Source: Bacteroidales bacterium
Lineage (GTDB): Bacteria; Bacteroidota; Bacteroidia; Bacteroidales; Bacteroidaceae
Length of the DNA stretch: 51,503 nt
Assembly: GCA_015060965.1 (NCBI GenBank)
Contig: SUXN01000019.1
Span: 1-51,503 of the forward strand
Direction: 5' to 3'
The notes beneath the pieces were generated by a model. It was given only the letters and a program-made list of their open reading frames with translations. It made no database searches and was not told the DNA's origin. The position numbers and the translations under genes were made by a program. This document shows, piece by piece, positions 18,501-26,365 of this stretch (positions within the stretch are counted from its first letter, which is position 1; every line of letters starts with the position of its first letter).

Positions 18501-19059
18501 CAGCAGGCGAGTAAGGCTGGATTGTGTAGCCTTTGTAGAGCAGGTCTTTGTTGTAGAGCTGCTTCAGGAGCCACCAAAGAGACTCGATATAGCTGTTCTC
18601 GTATGTAATGTAAGGATTGTCAAGATCCACCCAGTAACCCATCTTACGGGTAAGGTCGGTCCACTCCTTCGTATACTTCATGACCTCTTCGCGGCAGTTG
18701 CGGTTATAGTCATCGACCGAAATCTTCTTGCCGATATCCTCTTTTGTGATATTAAGTTTCTTCTCCACTCCAAGTTCTACAGGAAGTCCGTGGGTATCCC
18801 AACCGGCCTTACGCTTCACCTGGAAGCCCTTCATTGTCTTGAAACGGCAGAAAGTATCCTTGATGCTTCGTGCCATCACGTGGTGTATGCCCGGCATACC
18901 GTTTGCCGAAGGAGGACCCTCAAAAAAGACAAACGAAGGTGCGCCTTCGCGCTCCGACATACTCTTTGCGAAAAGATCGTTCTCATCCCACTCGTTCAGA
19001 ACCTCCTTGTTGATCTGCGGCAGGTTAAGCTGGTTATATACAGGAAATTTCTTTTTCAT
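15577..19059 (-). CDS. ileS: Isoleucyl-tRNA synthetase
   Basis: The product has 1160 residues, longer than the ~940 of E. coli and typical of the eukaryote-like IleRS type. The HIGH-type motif reads GIHH at 57-60 within PPSANGMPGIHHVMAR. The editing domain (GDYVTTEDGTGIVHIAP) is intact. The KMSKS loop reads KMSKRLGN, and an anticodon-binding C-terminal region follows. Synthetases of this type include naturally mupirocin-tolerant enzymes, but resistance is not shown here. A promoter on the minus strand (TATCTTTG, plus 19107-19114) lies 48 bp upstream. Confidence 0.96.
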   Translation of the reverse strand: MKKKFPVYNQLNLPQINKEVLNEWDENDLFAKSMSEREGAPSFVFFEGPPSANGMPGIHHVMARSIKDTFCRFKTMKGFQVKRKAGWDTHGLPVELGVEKKLNITKEDIGKKISVDDYNRNCREEVMKYTKEWTDLTRKMGYWVDLDNPYITYENSYIESLWWLLKQLYNKDLLYKGYTIQPYSPAAGTGLSSHELNQPGCYRDVKDTTAVAQFRMLDPKPEMTEWGTPYFLAWTTTPWTLPSNTALCVGPKIDYVAVKTYNSYSGEPITVVLAKPLLAAHFNPAGAELPLEEYKAGDKVVPYRVIAEYKGTDLVGMHYAQLYPWVKPVAKDGDKVVDASADAFRVIPGDYVTTEDGTGIVHIAPTFGADDAFVAKAAGVPSLFMINKKGETRPMVDFTGKFWTIDELDEDFVKECVDVELYSKFAGAYVKNAYDPQYTVDGKYDEKAAAKAETLDIVLCMVLKQAGVAFKIEKHVHNYPHCWRTDKPVLYYPLDSWFVRASQMKERMSELNKTITWKPESTGTGRFGKWLENLNDWNLSRSRYWGTPLPIWTSEDGEAICIGSVAELYDEIEKAVAAGVMASNPYKDKGFVPGDYSKENYDKIDLHRPYVDDIKLVSPTGKVMTRELDLIDVWFDSGAMPYAQIHYPFENKELLDSRTVYPADFIAEGVDQTRGWFYTLHAIATMVFDTVAFKTVISNGLVLDKNGDKMSKRLGNAVDPFNTIESYGSDALRWYMITNSAPWDNLRFNEEGVKEVTRSFFGKLYQTYSFFTMYANVDGFTFEEPEVPLCERPELDRWIISELNTLVKNVNNCLDDYEPTKAGRLIQEFVIDNVSNWFVRLSRKRFWGSDMSTDKLSAYQTLYTCLETVARLMAPIAPFYADRLYQDLTSVTGRGDAKSVHLAKFPECDEAAVDSELEYRMELAQQISSMVLALRKKEALIVRQPLQKIAIPAADEVMKSRIEAVKQLILSEVNVKELEFVEGDGILVKKIKCNFRTLGKKFGKLMKSVNVAVTEMSQEQIAELEKNGSITLQVEGTDALIELADVEIFSEDVPGWTVANEGALTVALDVEVTDELRREGVAREIVKKVQAIRKDSGFEITDRISVVLSSSEVSDAAVEQFREYICNQVLADSLEVNAALSEGEGIELDGCTIKVTVKRV

Positions 19060-19106
19060 TGTACCTTACTATAGTATCTTTTATATCTGTTTTTCTTTTA
19101 ATCTCG

Positions 19107-19138
19107 CAAAGATATTCAAAAAAAACGGTAAAAACAAA
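19107..19138 (-). promoter_or_regulatory. ileS promoter
   Basis: Minus-strand TATCTTTG (19107-19114) with TTTG (19135-19138), 20 bp apart. Confidence 0.65.
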
Positions 19139-19220
19139 GAAAGTTCCCGATAATGATTTAACACAGAGACAACAAAGAGAAACAAAACAAATTCCAGCCC
19201 AAGACAACACACCCCTGTAG

Positions 19221-19260
19221 AAAAAAAGCAACGGGCTACGTCCGTAAAGACATAGCCCGT
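19221..19260 (-). terminator. Terminator after rpoD
   Basis: On the minus strand ACGGGCTA pairs with TAGCCCGT (19231-19238 / 19253-19260), followed by a run of seven T residues. Confidence 0.8.
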
Positions 19261-19279
19261 AAAATTTAAAAAGCAATAT

Positions 19280-20140
19280 TTATCCCAAATAGGATTTCAG
19301 CAACTTGCTTCGCTGATTCTGTTTCAAACGGCGAATTGCCTTCTCCTTGATCTGACGTACACGCTCACGTGTAAGACCAAAGCGATCGCCGATCTCCTCA
19401 AGCGTCATCTCCTGCATGCCGATTCCGAAGAACATCTGGATAATCTCCTTTTCACGATCGGTAAGCGTTGAGAGAGCACGGTCAATCTCGCGTGACAACG
19501 ATTCATTCACCAACAGATTGTCGGCCATTGGAGAATCATCGTTCACAAGCACATCGAGCAGACTGTTGTCCTCACCGTCTACAAAAGGAGCATCAACAGA
19601 GATGTGTCGTCCTGATACCTTCAACGAATCGACAACCTTGTCTACAGGCAAGTCGAGTTGGTCGGCAAGTTCCTCGGCTGATGGACGACGTTCATTCTCC
19701 TGTTCAAATTTTGAGAAGGCCTTACTGATTTTGTTGAGTGAACCAACCTGGTTCAAAGGAAGGCGAACAATTCTCGCTTGCTCTGCAAGAGCTTGAAGAA
19801 TAGATTGTCTGATCCACCAAACGGCGTAACTGATGAACTTGAAACCACGTGTTTCGTCGAACTTTTCGGCAGCTTTAATGAGACCGAGATTACCTTCATT
19901 GATCAGGTCAGGCAAGCTGAGACCCTGATTCTGGTACTGCTTTGCTACAGAGACAACGAAACGCAGATTTGCCCTCGTCAACTTCTCCAACGCTCTGCGG
20001 TCGCCCTTTCTGATTCGCTGCGCCAACTCCACCTCTTCCTCTACGGTAATGAGTTCTTCGCGGCCAATCTCCTGAAGATACTTGTCAAGCGATGCACTTT
20101 CGCGGTTTGTGATACTTTTTGTAATTTTTAATTGTCTCAT
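19280..20140 (-). CDS. rpoD: Primary RNA polymerase sigma factor
   Basis: The product has 286 residues, the short primary sigma factor of Bacteroidota without region 1.1. Region 1.2 is [16 protein letters not shown], and region 2 includes [35 protein letters not shown] and [11 protein letters not shown]. Region 3 follows, and region 4 ends with the helix-turn-helix [22 protein letters not shown]. It directs polymerase to the TAnnTTTG promoters found throughout this window. Its own promoter on the minus strand is TATCTTTG (20167-20174) with TTTG (20195-20198). Confidence 0.97.
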   Translation of the reverse strand: MRQLKITKSITNRESASLDKYLQEIGREELITVEEEVELAQRIRKGDRRALEKLTRANLRFVVSVAKQYQNQGLSLPDLINEGNLGLIKAAEKFDETRGFKFISYAVWWIRQSILQALAEQARIVRLPLNQVGSLNKISKAFSKFEQENERRPSAEELADQLDLPVDKVVDSLKVSGRHISVDAPFVDGEDNSLLDVLVNDDSPMADNLLVNESLSREIDRALSTLTDREKEIIQMFFGIGMQEMTLEEIGDRFGLTRERVRQIKEKAIRRLKQNQRSKLLKSYLG

Positions 20141-20166
20141 CTTCTTTTAGATACAATTTCAATTTG

Positions 20167-20198
20167 CAAAGATATATTTTTCTAATCAGAAATACAAA
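20167..20198 (-). promoter_or_regulatory. rpoD promoter
   Basis: Minus-strand TATCTTTG (20167-20174) and TTTG (20195-20198), spacer 20 bp. They lie 27 bp ahead of the rpoD start codon. Confidence 0.7.
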
Positions 20199-20273
20199 TT
20201 TTACACGTTAAAAGTTAGGAAGTAACGGATTTTTTCAGACGAAAATACAACGCTTTAGCAGAAATTTAGAAAA

Positions 20274-20389
20274 GCGCCACGGAACGGCGACCTTCAACCC
20301 CTCGAAGGTTCTGCAAAAGCAGAAAAGCCGTTCCTTTAGGAAACTATCTTGTGGGATAAAAAGCAGAAAAACACAAGACACCCAGGCGC
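20274..20389 (-). ncRNA. Candidate structured RNA upstream of rpoD
   Basis: The 400-bp gap 20141-20540 contains a compact set of nested dyads. Read on the minus strand, GCGCC (20389-20385) pairs with GGCGC (20278-20274). Inside are TCTTGTG/CACAAGA (7 bp) and GGAACGGC/GCCGTTCC (8 bp); the latter encloses CTGC-TTTT-GCAG and ACCTTC-(8 nt)-GAAGGT. A TTTT run follows the closing strand, which favours the minus strand. No TAnnTTTG promoter was found upstream, so it may instead be a 3' UTR of the nucleotidyltransferase mRNA. 6S RNA is one possibility but I see no feature that proves it. The remaining 20390-20540 is A-rich and featureless. Confidence 0.4.
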
Positions 20390-20540
20390 AATCGTGCAAG
20401 GCCACAGCAAAAAAAAATCAAATAAAAAACTGCAACCCTTACACTCTTTTAGATAACCCACCTACGAAAACTCCACAAATAAAAAAGTTAATAATTGTTA
20501 ACATAAACACAGACCATCGATAACAGCAGCCAGTTAAAAT

Positions 20541-21344
20541 TCATGAATTACGGCAGACAAATTCCTCGGCAGGCTTCAGTGCATCGAGTTTACCTACATC
20601 AATAAACTCAAGATTTTCAGCGACAACACCATATACAGGAAATTTGGACGCAAGCCACATATAGAAGCTCATTATAGGGAAGCGCACGCCTTTAGTTTCA
20701 TCAACAGGCAAACTTTTCTCATCAACATACTCCTGCATAAGGGCAGGCACTTTGTCGCTAAGGATGTGGATACCGGAGAACGCCAACGCACGGCAAGCTT
20801 TAGGATCAATCTCGGGCGACACTACATGATAATCGCCACTATCCGTATTCATCCAGCCCAAAAGACGCAATGTATCATGGTCAAAAAGCAAGAAGCGGGT
20901 CGTCTTACGTTCGCTGACGAGCAATGTAGCAAGAGCATCATCTTTCACTTGCGACTCAAACCAAGGAATATCGCAATTGGAAAGAATGTCGACATTGTGG
21001 ATAAGGAAACGCCCACAACCTTCGAGGAAACGGCGCGCATGCAACACCGCACCACCCGTCTCAAGCAAAAATTCACGCTCATCGCTTATCTCGAACAACA
21101 TTTTGCCATCACCGGCATTCTCCTTCGAAAGCGAAATCCAATCCCGAGATTCAACCCACTGCTCCACCTTGTCGGCGAAGTAATGGATATTGACAACAAC
21201 TTCATCAACACCGGCCGACTGCAACTTACGGGCAACATGTTCAATAAGAGGTTTACCGCACACCGGCACCAGAGCCTTGGGAAGAGTATCAGTGAGGGGC
21301 TTGAGACGCGTACCCAACCCCGCAGCAAAAATCATAGCTTTCAT
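20541..21344 (-). CDS. Sugar-phosphate nucleotidyltransferase (MurU-like)
   Basis: The product has 267 residues from the start MKAMIFAAGLGTRLKPLTD. The nucleotide-binding signature GLGTRLKPLTDTLPKAL is at about 8-24, LLETGGAV in the middle, NVDI as the metal-binding aspartate region and a late FIDVGKLD. The overall size matches the MurNAc-1-phosphate uridylyltransferase (MurU) and related NTP_transferase enzymes that activate sugar-1-phosphates. The kinase partner AmgK is not adjacent. An upstream in-frame ATG adds 18 poorly plausible residues and was rejected. Confidence 0.8.
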   Translation of the reverse strand: MKAMIFAAGLGTRLKPLTDTLPKALVPVCGKPLIEHVARKLQSAGVDEVVVNIHYFADKVEQWVESRDWISLSKENAGDGKMLFEISDEREFLLETGGAVLHARRFLEGCGRFLIHNVDILSNCDIPWFESQVKDDALATLLVSERKTTRFLLFDHDTLRLLGWMNTDSGDYHVVSPEIDPKACRALAFSGIHILSDKVPALMQEYVDEKSLPVDETKGVRFPIMSFYMWLASKFPVYGVVAENLEFIDVGKLDALKPAEEFVCRNS

Positions 21345-21453
21345 AAAACAACATTTTATCCACGAAGATAATACAAAAAGACGGAAAGAAAAAAACAAGT
21401 TACGAATAATTCATTACAAAAAGAACTCCGCATAATAATGCCGCATCATTAAA

Positions 21454-21479
21454 ATATTACTTTTTAGAGTAAGTAATAT
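21454..21479. promoter_or_regulatory. Dyad symmetry between divergent genes
   Basis: ATATTACTT pairs perfectly with AAGTAATAT across 8 nt. It lies just upstream of the first -7 element at 21490, where the -33 region should be, so it is placed like an operator. A terminator is less likely because there is no gene ending here. Confidence 0.45.
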
Positions 21480-21489
21480 ATAAATTTAT

Positions 21490-21594
21490 TATCTTTGCAG
21501 GAAACTGCGAAAATAGGATGCGGCTCGGGATAAAAAACAGACTTGTCTTTTTCTCCACTCGCCTTTCACTATCTTTGCAGAAAACTGCGAAATA
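21490..21594 (+). promoter_or_regulatory. Duplicated promoter ahead of DUF4199
   Basis: TATCTTTGCAG followed by RAAACTGCGAAA occurs twice, at 21490 and 21570, 80 bp apart. Each copy has a -7 element (TATCTTTG) fused to a small dyad GCAG-NAAA-CTGC at the expected transcript start. The second copy is 29 bp from the start codon. Confidence 0.55.
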
Positions 21595-21605
21595 GACCAA
21601 TTCTG

Positions 21606-22139
21606 ATGGACAAAAGAAAAATAACTGCAGAAAGCGCTATGCGCGACGGCACAATCCTTGGATGCCTGTGGACTGTGACATTCGCCCTTTCTATCGTGAT
21701 GTTGAAAATGCTTGTCAACGGACAAGGCTTGTTAATGTCCTTTGCGGTACTCGCAATGACGTTGATGTCGCCATTCGTTGCATACAAGCTTGCCGCCAAG
21801 CACCGCGACAACGAAAGGGACGGCGCTATGACATTCGGCGAAGCATGGACATACATAGCAATCATGTACCTGTGCGCCATACTCCTGTCAGCCATTGCAC
21901 AGTATGTGTACTACGCATATATCGACCCGAGCTCTTTCAGCGACCTCTCAGCGCAGTTTGCGGCATTCGCCGTCAGCAACGGCATGGATGAGACAAGCAT
22001 AAGAATGTTTACAGATGCGTTTGACAAAATGGGTCAGCAGAGCACCGGAGAGATGCTTCTGTCAATAATTACCGGACATTTAAGCCGCGACCTGATAATC
22101 GCCACCATATTGGCATTGATAGTAAAGAAAAATCCATAA
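21606..22139 (+). CDS. DUF4199 membrane protein
   Basis: The product has 177 residues and four membrane segments (about 18-36, 42-60, 76-98 and near the C-terminus). It carries the DUF4199 pattern including RDGAMTFGEAWTYI. The family is widespread in Bacteroidota and of unknown function. I start at 21606 (MDKRKITAESAM) because the proximal promoter at 21570-21577 lies downstream of the earlier in-frame ATG (21543). It sits 15 bp ahead of a GT2 glycosyltransferase, an arrangement common in the phylum. Confidence 0.82.
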   Translation: MDKRKITAESAMRDGTILGCLWTVTFALSIVMLKMLVNGQGLLMSFAVLAMTLMSPFVAYKLAAKHRDNERDGAMTFGEAWTYIAIMYLCAILLSAIAQYVYYAYIDPSSFSDLSAQFAAFAVSNGMDETSIRMFTDAFDKMGQQSTGEMLLSIITGHLSRDLIIATILALIVKKNP

Positions 22140-22154
22140 AACAGACATAAGGAA

Positions 22155-23105
22155 ATGGACATATCAGTCATAGTACCTCTATTCAACGAGGCTGAATCGC
22201 TCCCGGAACTGGCGGAATGGATTCAGAGAGTAATGAAGAACAACAATTTTTCGTACGAGATAATTTTCATCAACGACGGCAGCACTGACAATTCGTGGGA
22301 TGTCATCGAGGCACTCAGCAGCAAGGACAGCAATATCCACGGCATCAAGTTCCGCCGCAACTACGGCAAGTCACCGGCATTGTACTGCGGATTCGAGCGT
22401 GCAAAAGGAGACGTTGTAATAACAATGGATGCAGACCTCCAGGATAGCCCGGACGAGATTCCCACACTCTACAGAATGGTCACCGAGGAGGGATACGACC
22501 TTGTATCGGGCTACAAGAAGAAACGCTACGACCCGTTGAGCAAGACAATCCCCACAAAACTCTTCAATGCCACAGCACGCAAGGTATCGGGAATCAAGAA
22601 CCTGCACGACTTCAACTGCGGCCTTAAGGCATACCGCAACGAGGTAGTCAAGGACATTGAGGTATACGGTGACATGCACCGCTACATACCATACCTTGCA
22701 AAGAATGCAGGCTACACAAAGATTGGCGAGCACGTGGTACAGCACCAGGCACGCAAATACGGCAAGAGCAAGTTCGGTATAAGCCGCTTCTTCCACGGCT
22801 ACCTTGACCTCATGTCACTGTGGTTCCTCTCGAAGTTCAGCCGCCGTCCGATGCACATATTCGGTCTCTGGGGCTCAATGATGTTCTTCATCGGTTTTAT
22901 AGCCGCAATCATTGTAGGAGCGAACAAGCTCATAGCAATGGCCAACGGTATGCCCTACCGTCTGGTGACCGATTCCCCCTACTTCTACATTGCGTTGGCA
23001 ATGATGATTATCGGAACACAACTGTTCCTGACCGGTTTCCTGGCCGAGCTTGTAAGCCGCTCGTCGCAGGACAGAAACAGATACAACATCTCCAAAGAGT
23101 TTTAA
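22155..23105 (+). CDS. GT2 family glycosyltransferase (DPM1/GtrB-like)
   Basis: The product has 316 residues. A GT-A domain covers about 1-220, starting ISVIVPLFNEAESLPEL, with FINDGSTDNSW and the DxD-type metal site MDADLQD. Two C-terminal membrane helices follow (about 232-256 and 272-296). This layout matches polyprenyl-phosphate sugar transferases such as GtrB or DPM-like enzymes, which load a sugar from a nucleotide donor onto a lipid carrier at the inner membrane. The acceptor and sugar are not determinable here. Confidence 0.88.
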   Translation: MDISVIVPLFNEAESLPELAEWIQRVMKNNNFSYEIIFINDGSTDNSWDVIEALSSKDSNIHGIKFRRNYGKSPALYCGFERAKGDVVITMDADLQDSPDEIPTLYRMVTEEGYDLVSGYKKKRYDPLSKTIPTKLFNATARKVSGIKNLHDFNCGLKAYRNEVVKDIEVYGDMHRYIPYLAKNAGYTKIGEHVVQHQARKYGKSKFGISRFFHGYLDLMSLWFLSKFSRRPMHIFGLWGSMMFFIGFIAAIIVGANKLIAMANGMPYRLVTDSPYFYIALAMMIIGTQLFLTGFLAELVSRSSQDRNRYNISKEF

Positions 23106-23109
23106 TAAG

Positions 23110-23589
23110 ATGAAAGGCAAAATACTAACATTCCTGGCCATAGCGGTAATGACACTCACTGCCTGCGACAACGGATATGACTGCCACCTTGAAAATACAG
23201 CATACAACCGCATCGGCTTCTACAGCAGCGCAGACAGCGTGACAGGGAAATACGCCCTGCCCGAGACACTTACCGTATCAATCATGATCAACGGCACCGA
23301 CTCCATCCTCGTGAACCACATAACCGACGCCGATGGATTACAGTTGCCTATGAGCTACACAAACAGTTGCGACACTGTCATCTTCAGCTACAACGACGCG
23401 ATAACCGACACACTCTACGTGGCACACGAGAACATACCCTACTACCAGTCGATGGAATGCGGTACGGTAATGTACCACAAGCTCGACAGCATAACCCACA
23501 CAAGCAGGTTCATCGACTCAGTTTCAATAGTACAGCAATATGTAAAATTCGACCCGAATGAGAATGTTAAGATATATTTTATTGAGTAG
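23110..23589 (+). CDS. DUF6452 lipoprotein
   Basis: The product has 159 residues with a lipoprotein signal ending TLTAC (Cys19). A compact beta-rich domain follows with paired cysteines (DCHLEN, NSCDTV, MECGTV), and it ends in VKIYFIE. The pattern is that of DUF6452, a Bacteroidota family found next to DUF6048 proteins, as here. The function is unknown. The end overlaps the DUF6048 gene by 32 nt. Confidence 0.78.
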   Translation: MKGKILTFLAIAVMTLTACDNGYDCHLENTAYNRIGFYSSADSVTGKYALPETLTVSIMINGTDSILVNHITDADGLQLPMSYTNSCDTVIFSYNDAITDTLYVAHENIPYYQSMECGTVMYHKLDSITHTSRFIDSVSIVQQYVKFDPNENVKIYFIE

Positions 23590-24253
23590 CATAATGCTCT
23601 TCTCCTGCACGCTGTCGCAAGCCCAGAAGAGACACTCTGCACCACAGGAAGAAGAGAAGAAGCTGAATTTTTCATTCAGGAGTATTGCAGTGTCTGCCGA
23701 TGTGTTCGGACTTGCATACTCGTTGCTCGAAGAGTTCACCAGTAGCGAAATTGCCGTTGAAGCGAATTTCGGCAACCGCATATACCCCACAGCCGAGGTG
23801 GGCCTCGGATGGTGCAGTACCACCGACGAGACAACAGGCATAAGATACAAGACCAACGCACCATACTACCGCGTAGGCGTCAATTACAACTTCAGTACCA
23901 CAAAGGAGAAGCCCAACCCCAACTACGGCATTTTCGGCATTGCCCGATTCGCCTGGACAAGCTGCGAGTATGACGTCACCACCCCGCCCATCATGGACCC
24001 TGTATGGGGAGGCAGCACCGCCCTTGACCTGAGCGGAGTGAAAGGCACTGCCACATGGGCCGAGATTGGCGTGGGCGTTAGAGTGAAGATAGCCAAGAAC
24101 TTCCACATGGGCTGGAGCATACGTTACAAGGCACGCATAAGCCAAGAGAAAGCAAGCCACTCACAGATGTGGTACATCCCCGGTTACGGCATAAACCAAA
24201 GCACCTGCTTCGGTGGAACATACAACCTCATTTACGAAATCCCGATAAGATAA
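23558..24253 (+). CDS. DUF6048 outer-membrane-type protein
   Basis: The product has 231 residues with a signal peptide (about 1-22, ending LSQAQ). The mature chain is barrel-like: alternating aromatic strands such as YYRVGVNYNFS, GIFGIARFAW and WAEIGVGVRVKI. It ends in a strand (YNLIYEIPIR) rather than a terminal Phe. It matches the DUF6048 pattern. The start lies inside the DUF6452 gene; ATG codons at 23558 and 23564 are both possible. The overlap points to translational coupling of a lipoprotein with a barrel. Confidence 0.75.
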   Translation: MRMLRYILLSSIMLFSCTLSQAQKRHSAPQEEEKKLNFSFRSIAVSADVFGLAYSLLEEFTSSEIAVEANFGNRIYPTAEVGLGWCSTTDETTGIRYKTNAPYYRVGVNYNFSTTKEKPNPNYGIFGIARFAWTSCEYDVTTPPIMDPVWGGSTALDLSGVKGTATWAEIGVGVRVKIAKNFHMGWSIRYKARISQEKASHSQMWYIPGYGINQSTCFGGTYNLIYEIPIR

Positions 24254-24262
24254 CATTGTAAT

Positions 24263-25258
24263 ATGAACGGTAAATTGAGCAAATTCAAGATAGCATTCCT
24301 GCTGTTCCTTATAATTGGAACATTCTTTATACTCAGAAACCGCACACCCGAGGTATACACAACCGACAGCGGACACATATTCGGAACACAATACAACATC
24401 AAGTACAAGAGCGTGGAGGATTTGCACAAGGAGATAAAAGCCACACTACTGCAGGTAGACAACTCCTTGTCAATGTTCAACAAGAACTCCATAATCAGCG
24501 CATTCAACAACAACAGGGACACGACAGCCAACGAAATGTTCACCGAAGTATTCAACCTTGCGCAGGAGATCTCGGCAAAGACCGGCGGTGCTTTCGACAT
24601 AACCGTGGCACCACTCGTTAATGCGTGGGGATTCGGTTTCAAGAAAGGTGAGCTACCTGATAGCGCTACAGTTGAGGAACTGCGCAGCAAGGTAGGCCAC
24701 ACTACGGTATCACTGGTTGACGGCAAGCTTGTAAAACAGAACCCCGGCACAATGCTCGACTGCAGCGCCATTGCTAAAGGCTATGGATGCGACATGATAG
24801 CACGTATGCTTGACAGCAGGAACATCACCGATTACATGATTGAGATTGGAGGCGAAGTGGTGACAAAGGGCAAGAATGACAGAGGCACAGCATGGAACAT
24901 CAGCATAAGCAAACCGACGGAGAACACCACAGGAAGCCACAATGCCCACCAGAGAATAGTTGCAATAAGCGGCAAGGCAATGGCAACATCGGGCAACTAC
25001 CGCAACTTCCGCATAGAAAACGGAAAGAAATTCGCGCACACCATCGACCCGCGCACAGGCTATCCCGTGCAGCACTCGCTACTCAGCGCCACGGTGATTG
25101 CCGATAACTGCGCCAAGGCCGATGCCTATGCCACATCGTTCATGGTTATGGGACTTGAAAAAGCCATAGAGCAGTGCAAGAGCGACAGCATTGAAGCATT
25201 CTTCATTTACAGTAATGAGGATGGAGCGCTACAGACATATGCCACAGAAGGATTCTGA
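24263..25258 (+). CDS. apbE: FAD:protein FMN transferase (ApbE)
   Basis: The product has 331 residues with an N-terminal membrane anchor at about 8-24. Hallmarks are GTQYNIKY, DITVAPLVNAWGFG, LDCSAIAKGYGCD, IEIGGEVVTKG and HTIDPRTGYPV, followed by the metal-binding DNCAKADAYATS. ApbE transfers FMN from FAD to threonines in Na+-translocating NADH dehydrogenase and Rnf subunits, on the periplasmic side. It is 9 bp downstream of DUF6048. The targets are not in this window. Confidence 0.93.
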   Translation: MNGKLSKFKIAFLLFLIIGTFFILRNRTPEVYTTDSGHIFGTQYNIKYKSVEDLHKEIKATLLQVDNSLSMFNKNSIISAFNNNRDTTANEMFTEVFNLAQEISAKTGGAFDITVAPLVNAWGFGFKKGELPDSATVEELRSKVGHTTVSLVDGKLVKQNPGTMLDCSAIAKGYGCDMIARMLDSRNITDYMIEIGGEVVTKGKNDRGTAWNISISKPTENTTGSHNAHQRIVAISGKAMATSGNYRNFRIENGKKFAHTIDPRTGYPVQHSLLSATVIADNCAKADAYATSFMVMGLEKAIEQCKSDSIEAFFIYSNEDGALQTYATEGF

Positions 25259-25280
25259 GAAAGAGACTCCAACAAAAAGT

Positions 25281-25310
25281 TACAGCCGCAGTCGGATGAC
25301 TGCGGCTGTA
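25281..25310. terminator. Bidirectional terminator between apbE and marC
   Basis: A perfect 13-bp stem TACAGCCGCAGTC / GACTGCGGCTGTA with a GGAT loop lies between convergent genes. Confidence 0.8.
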
Positions 25311-25332
25311 GTTTATAACATATGGCAAGACA

Positions 25333-25950
25333 TCACATCTGTGTCATACTGCTCATAGCATTTATAAAGTGCAACAGGTTGGATGTAAAGAGCTTGACAG
25401 AAATTGCAAGAAGTATTATACCGAAGAACTTGCGTGTGAAGTAGATACCTCCCTTGCCAAGCAATCTAATCAGGAATGATGTAGCGCTCAACATTGCAAA
25501 CACAACTACAGCATTCAGCACAAGCGCCAAAAGAATGTTGGTAGGTTCATATTCCGCCTTGAGCGACAACAACGTTGTGAACGAACCCGCACCGGCAAGC
25601 AACGGAAAGACAAGCGGAACGATTGTTGCATCATTTGCCGCAATTGACGAGTCCTTGAAAATCTCGATATCGAGCACCATTTCCAGTGACATAAGAAAGA
25701 TGACTATAGAACCGGCCACTGCAAACGAATTGATATCGACACCAAAGAGGTTCAGAATCCAATCTCCGACGAAGAAAAACAGGAACATCAGGCCGAATGC
25801 AAAGAAAACAGCCTTGACAGGGTTTATGATCTTGCCCCTATCACGTATCGAAAGGACAATAGGCATAATTCCGATAGGGTCAATTACTGCAAAGAGCACA
25901 ATGAATGCACTCAAGAACTCAACAGAGCTGAAAGAGGCAAAAAAATCCAT
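25333..25950 (-). CDS. MarC family membrane protein
   Basis: The product has 205 residues with six predicted membrane helices. It begins MDFFASFSSVEFLSAF and has the family motifs FAVIDPIGIMPI near the N-terminus and a second half with VPLVFPLLAGAGSFTT. MarC/UPF0056 proteins are inner-membrane proteins of unsettled function. An open frame continues 62 codons upstream but is cysteine-rich and unlike the family. A minus-strand -7 candidate (TATTTTTG, plus 26095-26102) also lies inside it, so I start at 25950. Confidence 0.85.
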   Translation of the reverse strand: MDFFASFSSVEFLSAFIVLFAVIDPIGIMPIVLSIRDRGKIINPVKAVFFAFGLMFLFFFVGDWILNLFGVDINSFAVAGSIVIFLMSLEMVLDIEIFKDSSIAANDATIVPLVFPLLAGAGSFTTLLSLKAEYEPTNILLALVLNAVVVFAMLSATSFLIRLLGKGGIYFTRKFFGIILLAISVKLFTSNLLHFINAMSSMTQM

Positions 25951-26307
25951 ATTTCTCCTTATTAATATTATACAACCACTAAATGAGATCTCCCGCAAAC
26001 ACCCGGCACAACAAACCTGCAGCCATCCATACAGAGTGCAACAACGGAAATCCACGATACAGCACGCATTGGAATTCATGCTGTATAATCTATGCAAAAA
26101 TATAAATATTCCACGAAAAAGAAAGTAACGCGGCAAAGTTTAATTATCCTGCTGACATTTTTTCACATTTCTTTCCTTGCAAGACAACAAGCAGACTCAA
26201 AATGCCCATTCATCAGAAACCTTAAAGACTCAAAGACCTTCCGGGGCTGTCTACAAAAATTATGCAAAAAATCACGGGCAGAACGCTGTTATTTAAGGAA
26301 TTTGTTG

Positions 26308-26315
26308 TATCTTTG
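26308..26315 (+). promoter_or_regulatory. rpsA -7 element
   Basis: TATCTTTG lies 50 bp before the rpsA start. The -33 region has no clear TTTG. Confidence 0.6.
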
Positions 26316-26365
26316 CGCCCGAATTCTATCAACATAATGTCTAACTCATTAACTTTTAAAAAATT

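Noticed and set aside
15577..19059. Changed HIGH (GIHH) and KMSKS (KMSKR) motifs of IleRS as signs of an inactive enzyme
   Set aside because: These variants are normal for this eukaryote-like IleRS type; length and editing domain are intact, and it is the only ileS seen here.
20274..20389. Assignment of the structured segment as RNase P RNA, tmRNA or SRP RNA
   Set aside because: I looked for the conserved GAGGAAAGTCC-type, tRNA-like T-arm and GGAAGCAG-type motifs and did not see them; only a generic structured-RNA call is justified.
23558..23589. 32-nt overlap of DUF6452 and DUF6048 genes considered as a frameshift
   Set aside because: Both proteins are complete with their own secretion signals, and the gene order is a known pairing; the overlap is simple coupling.
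25951..26136. 62-codon upstream extension of the MarC gene
   Set aside because: It is cysteine-rich, unlike MarC, and contains the likely -7 element; the family start is at 25950.
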